Below, piece after piece: positions 26,201 through 35,200 of a stretch of DNA of 64,000 nucleotides; within the stretch, counting starts at the first letter, position 1; every line of letters starts with the position of its first letter. Origin of the DNA: Opisthocomus hoazin (Eukaryota > Chordata > Aves > Opisthocomiformes > Opisthocomidae); NCBI RefSeq assembly GCF_030867145.1, contig NC_134433.1:13033216-13097215 (forward strand), written 5' to 3'. Both the position numbers and the translations under genes were made by a program. The notes under the pieces are model-generated. The model did not search any database. It saw only the letters and a program-made list of their open reading frames with translations, and had not been told where the DNA came from.

Positions 26201-29200
26201 AAATATAAACACTGTGTTTAATTCTGAAACTCTAGCCACATTGATGTATTTTGGCTGTCTGTTCATTCAGACTCTTGGGATTTTGTATGTTCTGAATGTT
26301 CCCAGCAGAAACTGGAACTTCTGTAAATAGGCCAGCTTGGACCAGGTGAAATATCATGGAAAAACTGAGCAGTTCTTATTCTTGCTGCCAGGCTTTCTTA
26401 AAACATTTTTCCTGTAATGTTTTGGTTCAAAACTTTTATATTGGATTCTGTTCTTTATCTGTTCTTCACTGACTAGCTCAAGACCAGTTGTCCACTTTCT
26501 CGCCAGCATGAGATTCAACCCTGAGAGAATCCTAATTTTCCAAAATAACAGCATTGTCACAGCAAAACTATGTTTCGATACAATCTCAGCTTTACCAGTG
26601 TCTCAACAAGGTAATAAATGGGAATTGTGGTCAGATTGAAATCTATAGTCCTACACTGTCCTGGGAAACTTGGCACTGAGAACAACCTCTGGTACATCTA
26701 ACAAAGGATTTTGAAAATCTTGCAGTGTTTTCACAGTTATACATTCTCTACACGGTGGACGTAGATGTGAAAATGGCAAAGAAGAGAGTACAGTTTGAAG
26801 ATCAGAACACTACAGCAAGTGGAAAGCTGCTGGTCAGTGAGGGCATGTGCTGTGAGCTGCAGCTTTACACACTGGTAGGTGATGGTCAGACTTACTACAG
26901 CAAGAAGGGTTAAGAGGACAGGATTTTTTACCAGAATCTGCATGATTATGAGTCTTTCTTGAAGTGCAAAAATACTACAGTGGGGGGTTCTCAGTGTTAG
27001 ACTTGCTGAGCACGTTTTACAGCTGAGGCAGGAGATGTGTCACGTGCCATTTTGGTTTGTATTGCTATAAATCAAACTCTCGTCCTTTTGTGTGTACGTG
27101 AAGTATTTCTAATCCTAGAATTGTAGGGGAGGCATGAAGCTTTACAAGATTAAAGCAAATGGAAGGAAACTGTCCTTCATAATGCATAACTGCATCACCA
27201 AACACGTTATCTAGTGGATGTCATGGCAGTCAGATGTATAAAATGATCTAAAAGAAACATTCGACAAGCTTATGGTCCACTGATGGCTATTAAACACAGT
27301 GGCTCAAAGAAAACGTCTGAGTCAGAAGGTTCCTAAATCTGCCAGGTGACAGAAGCTGGACCAGAGATGACGTGTGTGAAGACTTCTGCATTTTAATGCT
27401 CAGATACTTTCTCAACTTCTTGTTTTTCCTTTCTTGTAGCCGTGTGACTTTGACTGTTTTTCCAGCATTTTTCTGAGAGTTAAACACGAGCTTTATAAGG
27501 AAAATGATAACACGGAGTTTGCTGTTCCTGTGCTGGATAGATACCAGCCATCAGAAATACATTTTCAGGTAACAAAATAAAACGATAAGAGACAAAGCAA
27601 AGAGCTTTCTCTCTTTCCAGGATGCAAAGCTTTTACTATGAAAAATGTATATAAGTTGGGGTTTTCTTAGCCTTTGCATGTTGTCTTGTGCCCTCTGCTC
27701 CCTTTCTGGTTATCAGTACTGCCTTCCGAGTGGAGTTTAGGGCCAGGTTTCCCCCAAAGAGATACTTGTGAAAAGAATCTCATCTCTCAGGTCCAACCTC
27801 AGATCTGCTAAAAAATTGCTTTACTTTGTCCATGACATTTCTCCTGTGCCTCTGTGTAAAATGAAATTAGATGCTCCCTGTGAAGAAGGCAGATGGTTTG
27901 TGTGTTTTGTGAAGTATTTTTCAGATACTGGGCACTACATTGGAACTTATATTAAGACTTATAATTTGAATTATGTATTTTGTAGTTACAATTACACAAT
28001 TTTCTCATGAAGTAATTTTTATAATAATGAAAATTATGTATATATATTTATAGTTTATTTTAGTTGCTTGTTTCAAATTGATTTTTGGGAGGCTGCAAAC
28101 GTCTAATAAAGTTAAAGGTTAAGTCTGATATCCAGTCTCCTCTCTTGCAGTTTAGTAGCAGGATTCCTAGCTCTTTTTCACAGTTAGTCTGAAATCCACA
28201 TCACAGCTTCTGAGAAAATTCCACAAAGCTCTATAAAGAGGCAGCTTTTTGCTCCTTAATAGGAGTCTTTACCACAATTCAATATTTAATTAGTGTCCAT
28301 AAAGCATAGGACAGAGAAGTTAGGACATTTAGCACTGAGCAATAATGAACACTAATTACTATAGTCACAGTACTCTTAGGGATGATGATGATGTTGATAG
28401 TACATTTATTTCCTAAGAATAATTAATGAGATTCTTGAGTGTTGGTCAGCATTGCTTGGTACTTATGCACCCAATATCTAATCATTAATTATCATTGAAC
28501 TTCTCCAGAAAAATCAGCCACAGACAGTTGATTTTTATTGGTAAATAAAACTATTGCTAATGGAAGAAACCTCATCTCTACAAAACAGTATGCCTATAAG
28601 CAGGCACAGCATATGAACATACTTATTCAAGAAAAACATATCATCTCTGGAAAAGGAATTAAGATTACTGTCTGTGGCAATCCAGGAGTAAACAACTGGC
28701 ATTTCTTTAACAAGACCTTGTCCCCAGCTGAAAACTTTTCATGTTATTGCTAACAGACCTTCTCCTGGGAGCTGAATTACAAAACATCATCAATTTAGGA
28801 CTGACTTACCACTAGAGGATCTTCTATTTCCAACTTCTCCTTAACTGAGGTCACGGGAATTGTTTTTGTTTTCAGAGAATATATGTGTATATGTAAAGAT
28901 ATTCTGAATCTGCTACTTTAGAAAAGTTAAGACTGTTAAAATTTGACTTGATCTGTGTTTGCTTTCAGTTGCCTTACAAGAAGGACTGCAACAAGACCAT
29001 CTGTACTGCTCGTTTAACTTTGACAAGTCAGATTCAGTGAGTCACAGTAGTTGTATTATCCAGATTTCACATTCAGCATTCGTAAAAAATGTCATCTTTG
29101 TGCATAAGACATTTCCTTCAAATTCTCAGACAAGATTTGCTGACCCTTTGTTTACATTACTATCTGATCCATCCTTCCCGTAACACCACACTCACGCAGT

Positions 29201-32200
29201 GCTGTAACTGTGTGCCTCTATGGGTGTTGCTGGGTTGTTCTAGGTAATCTCAGAGAAAAGACCAAGGTTTAAAGAACTATAGTCATCCTAAAATCACAAT
29301 TCTGGCATTTAATCGTGAACATGTGATTTCGTCTTAGGCTGATGCACAGCATAGCCCTACAGCCAAAGGGTTGCGCAGTTTACGTAGCCTTAGACAAAAC
29401 AGTAGGCATCACTTCATTGTAAAAACTTACCCTGGAGATTCACTGAAAAGTTAATCAAGCAAAACAATGTTTAAAATCTCTCTTGACGTATAACAGAAAT
29501 GATAAAATGTTACATAAAGTTTGGAGATGACTGCCTTCAACATTAAGAAGGAAGTGTTTTCCTACACACCCTGAAAAATATTGAATAATTAATTGGGCAT
29601 TATCCTGTGTGTAAAAGCATTTGGAGAGAGTAATTACCAGAACCAGAATGCTTCAGGCCTCTTATTAAATAACAACCCTTAGAAATTACATGTTGCCCAT
29701 CTCATTTTTCTGTCTGCTTCCAGAAAGGAATTAGTGGTGGGCCACACTAAAAAAGTGACCATGAATGTTTCACTAACAAACAGTGGAGATGACTCGTACA
29801 TGACAACCATGGTCTTGAACTATCCCAAAAACCTACATTTTAAGAAGGTGACTGTTGAGGTAAGATCCTAGAACAACTCTTCAGCTAAGCAGCAGACTGC
29901 TGAAAGAAAACGCAGCGCTGACTGCTATTCATTTACTACCTAAATAAATCTTGAAGTAAGGTCCAGGGAAGGGAAGGAGCATTTCAGTTATTAGGACCAG
30001 AGCCCGAATACTGGATTTATCTGATTTAAGACTCATAAGCTTTTATGGGTCTATTTGTACCTAATTCATTTTGTGGGAGCAGACACAGACTGAGTTGAAT
30101 TTCCCAGTCTGTTTTTATTCAACATTAAAGAGCATTCCTGTTCTGTTGGCAGCCATCCTCTCCTGCTATTCACTGTGGCGAGCCAATACCATTAACTTCT
30201 CTGGTCTTAGCCTGTAACTGCAGAATTGGGCATCCAGTATTCAAGAAGACAACTGTAAGTAGAGATTGTTATTTTCACTTTTTCCCCCTACCTCTAAAGG
30301 ATACTTTGAGTAGCTGCTCTTGCATCCTTTATCTGTGCAATGAGGCCAGAGCCGCTCTTCTCACTAATTCAGCTTAAGGCCTGTGTGTATTTTCTAAAGG
30401 CAAGAGATTATTTTCATATTCTTGCACTTGAGTTAATGTCTAATTTCTCCAGAAAGGAATGATGAGCAGAAAATACATTAGCCATCATGTTTTAACAGTA
30501 TCCTAGTGAGTTAAGGAGTATTTACACAGTAATCAATATTTTGTTATGTCTTTCTTTTCCCTCAAAATAGGCAAAATTTTCAGTGATTTGGCAATTAGGT
30601 GAAAGCATATTCCAAAATAAGTCTGCAATCACCATTAATATCACCAAGTGAGTATTGCTATTTTCACCACAAAATACACTGTGAACTAGAAAGGAAATAT
30701 CAGAATTCCTGGGTGTCCACACTATTTATCGGTCACTGGTTACACAAAACTGTACTTGTTCTTTTCACCCTTTCTAAGCATTTGGACCTGTGTGAAAAAT
30801 CTTTCCTTCCCTTGTGATAATTTTAGCTTTGCTCATACATCATTATTTCAGTAAAAGATGGAGCACCCTTTAAGGTCCTAATTTAAGTGTAGTACATCTT
30901 TAAAACCTTGTGTTTTCTGGAATGGAAAACAGGGTTCTGGCATCATTCTTTAGCAGAGAGAACAGATGAGTAAAATACATAGTTGAGCTCTGTTCCAGGT
31001 AAAGCTTTCACTCCAAATGATTGGGATGAGAACCTATGTTCAGGGTATTTTTCTTGATTAGGTGCTTTCTAATGGGGGGAAGTTACCATTCAGATTCCTT
31101 TCTTGTCACCTTCCTCCTGTTAAAATGTATGGGGACTGAGTAGTACACAGTGTTTTTTAAACAGAGAGCATCTTTAAAAAGGAAATGCAAACTCATCTCT
31201 GAGCACAGACTCATCTCTTAGCACAGTTGAAGACAAAGGTTTCTACTTGAATTTAAAATCCAGTTTTGTGAGGGGTAGAAGCTTTAAATCTTGATTAATG
31301 AAAGCAATACTACGTGTTCACAGATTAGCGTTAGTTTGCAGGGAAACATTTTGACACAATGGCAGCTTTCAGAATCTGTACGAATAAAGGGCTACTCCAA
31401 CACTGCTGTACCATGTCACCAAACGGGCTGGCACCCCTCCTGTCATTAATTACTGCCACTCTGTTTCCATCCCTCCTGTACAGCCAATATTAGCAGTTCT
31501 CAGACCATAGAAATAAAGGACCAAGGCAGGCCGATAATAATGTTGTTTCATCCATCCTTTTTTTTTCAAAAGCATGAATGAAAATAGCACCATTCTGGCT
31601 GAAGAACACATCCTTGATGTCAGATATGCATTCACTGCCATCCTTTCCAAGTAAGTTTTAAGAGTATTCAGTTGTATTGCATTACTTTAGTCAATTAGAG
31701 GAAAAAAGATTGAGAGGATGCCTGGTAAGATTCCAGTCCAATTTCCATCTTAATAATTCCAAGGACTGCAGATTGTCAAGTCACTTTCTGTGGTACTAGA
31801 CAGCAAAAGCAGAGTCTGGAAGACAGAACAATAAAATCATATTGTAGGCAGGGGGTAACTAAAGTCTCCAACTGCTTAGCTTGTAAAAAGCGGACTTCAA
31901 GATAGGTTCAAAGATGCATCCAATTGGCAGACTGCTTATACACGCACTTATATAGACAGACTGCATGGACAGCATTCCAGTTCTAACAAATTTGATGATG
32001 CTACCTCTTAATTACTTAATGCATCTGTGTCATTGGATGTGCTGATTTTTAACAATAATCTAATTCACTTTTCACTTAGTTTGATTTATCGTTCTCTTTA
32101 GACCAGTTTCTTTAATGTATGTGAATGTTAGCGAAGGACTTCTTGAAAACAAAGAATTCAAATTTAATGTAAGTATAGCTTCAAATTTAGGTCATCTGAT

Positions 32201-35200
32201 CCATCTGCAATCATGATTAAAGAACACTTATTGTCTTGTGCATTCTCTTCTGTAGATAAATGGAGAAAATCCCTTTAATGCTACTATCAAGTTACAGATT
32301 TGGGTTCCTGTCAGTATACAAGGTCACAACATAATAACGATCAAAAATGCATCTGGAATACAGGTACCTTTTCTTATTTTTTTCCTCATCCAATACCTCT
32401 CTACTGATCCTCACAAAGGAAAAGAAAAATCATGTTATTGCAGATTAGAGTGTTTTTAAAACCTACACTACAGAAACTTCACGTATTTACATTTTATAGC
32501 AGCATTCCAGGTACAAATTTTGCCAAACTGAACAAAAGTTTATTTTTAAAATTAAGTCAAAAGGTGGGCTTCCCTCCCCTCCCGCCCCCATCTGGGCTAA
32601 CAATGTTTACTTCTGTCCTCACTGTCCAGAATTTTTTTTTTCTTTGAAAAAAGAATTTGTAAGAAAGACAATATAGTAAGGAAATAACTTTTAATAATCT
32701 AAGACTAAAAAGGTAAGAAAACCTCTGTGGAATTCAAAACATTAATTGAGGCCAAAGAAGTTTGTGTGTGTCCGTCCCAATGTCAACTCTGGTCTCTCCC
32801 CCTCCAATCACCCCTCAAAAAAAGTACATATGGAAACATCTTAAAGGAGAAGACTTTTTCCAGTTTTTTTAGACTTTTTTTTGACAGCATATTACACACA
32901 TCAGTCACCGATCATAACACTTCTTCATTGTGCCAACATTTAAATCATACATTAAAAACAGCAAAGGAGAAAGGGAGTATGAGGGACTTAGTTCTTGGAA
33001 ACATTCCGCTCCCTTGCTCACTGGAAGAGGCTGCTGCTCTGCAAAACTTCCTGGGCAGACCCAAAGCTCAGTACTTCTTTGTGGAACTTACTCAGCTGCT
33101 TCTTTATTTTCCTCATGGCAGAAGTTGATTCCTTTGTCTTGTAGCCCATGTCTTTCAAAAGTTTATCTGACAAGTAGTGCAGCCAGAGGACGTTGCTGTG
33201 TGGATGGTAGTCAGTCCAGCTGTTGGAGTTCTCCGCTTTCATTTGTCTGTAGATGTCAAACTGGTAGTCCCCTGTGCCTTGAAACAGTTCCTCATCAGTG
33301 GAAAGGTCACAAAACACAGTTAACCCGTCCTTCTCCAGCCGTGACAAGGTATAATCGATGATGTTGACGTGAATCCCTGCTGTGGGGATTGTGTGCGTTG
33401 CCCCGTTCAACACGTAATTAAGCTCCTTTACATCCGTTTTCTTTACCAGCACGTTCCCCCAGTGCAGGTCCCTGTGCTCGAAGTGCAGTTCCTGTTCTGC
33501 CACAGCCAGGGAAGCAGTGACCTGGTGCAAAATGCTTTTTGCTGACGCCACTGAACTGAACCTGTTTCTCATATGCTCCAAGTCACTGCCTCCAAATTCA
33601 AACTCCAGAACCATGAAGAGCTGCTCGTCCCCAAAAAGGTCAGGCCGATCGTTTTCTGATCCTGTTACTTCATGGTATTCGTCCCAGGCTTGCAGGAGAT
33701 ACTTAGGATAGGCCCCCTGAACACAGTGCACAGAGTACAAGCTGATGAACCCAACAGTCCTATTCACAGACTCTTCAGACAGAAGACTGAGTTCTTTGGA
33801 AATTATTATCTCGGGCAGAATCTCCCCAAAGCTCTTTTGAGCTTCACCATTTACTCTTTCAGTCCCCTCAATGGGAATTATTTTTAAGGCCACAGGTCCT
33901 CTCTCACTGTCAATCTGGAAGACCTCTCCAAACACCCCTTCTCCAATTTTCTTGCACTCTTTCATCTTGTCTAAAGGAATGCATTCCTCAAAAGCGATAG
34001 GGCCCTCCTGGTGGCATTCCCCAAACACCTTCTCTGCATCTGTAAGCATTAGCTCCAGGACAGAGCAGGAATTCCTGGGCGCCAGCAGGACCATGGAGGA
34101 AGCAGACCAAGTGCAGCACTGAGCCGTACCAGCAGATGGGGTTGCTTGGTACTCCGAAAGCTGGGATTTCGCAGAAGGGGTACAAAGGATGCAGGAGCTG
34201 TCTCCCGTGGTAACTTTCTTCCTCTTATGGAAGGACAAAGATGCTCGGACTCTGCCCCAGGAAAGGGAGCTGTTGAGGAGTGAATAGTCATTGTCTCTTA
34301 CATCTACAGACACCTCCAGAACATCCTTCTTCATTCCTTTTTGCCTCAGCTGTGGTCTGAAAAAGGAGTTATTGGGCTGCTGCTGTCTCTTGTTCTTGTG
34401 CCTTTTTGGACGGAGCCTTGTTTGCCTCCCCCACCGGCTGGCACTGAAGCCGCTGATGCAAGCTTTCCGACAGGCACTTCCCTCCCCAGAAACAACCTTC
34501 GTACTTTTGTGTTTATTCTCCAAGATTCCTTGAAAACTCAACGGAGATACTGGCTGCTGGCAGGCAGGTTGGGTATCGGCCTTTTTGTTGCGTTTCACGC
34601 TCATCAGCCACACTGGCACTTCTTGAGGGTCCAAGACCACCACCGGTGTAAGCTGGTACTTGCTGGCTTTGCCTCTCTGATAAGGCAAGCTTCCTTTCGT
34701 CAACTCTCTGCTGAGATCATCACACGGCTCATCAGACGTGGCACCGTCATACGGTGCAGGGTGCTCACCGCCAACGGGAGCTGCCTGAGGAGTCGTCGTG
34801 CCTTTCGGTGGCGACGAGGGAGCTTGTGGGCGGCAGCTTCCCCGCACCGACGCCCTCAGAACCCTGCCAGACTTCTGCAACACCGGGCCCGGCTCCCGGC
34901 TCCCGGGCCAGGACCACTCGGCTGCCTCGTCCCGGGCGCTGCCAGCCCCGGCAAACGGCGGGAGCTGCTCGGATGCCTGCAGCGAGCTGCCGGGGGAGGC
35001 GGCGGGCTGCCTGCGCGGCGGGGAGCAGAGCTCCAGGCTGCCGCCCAGCCCCGAGCCGCCCTCCACGCTGGTGCTGAGCAGGAGCAGGGAGCTGAGCTCG
35101 GCCGCGCGGCCCACCCGGCGGCGGGCGCGGCGCGGAGGCGGCCACTGCGGGGTGCTGCACAGCAGGGGGCGCCGCGCCCCGCAGGGCGGCCCCTGGCGGC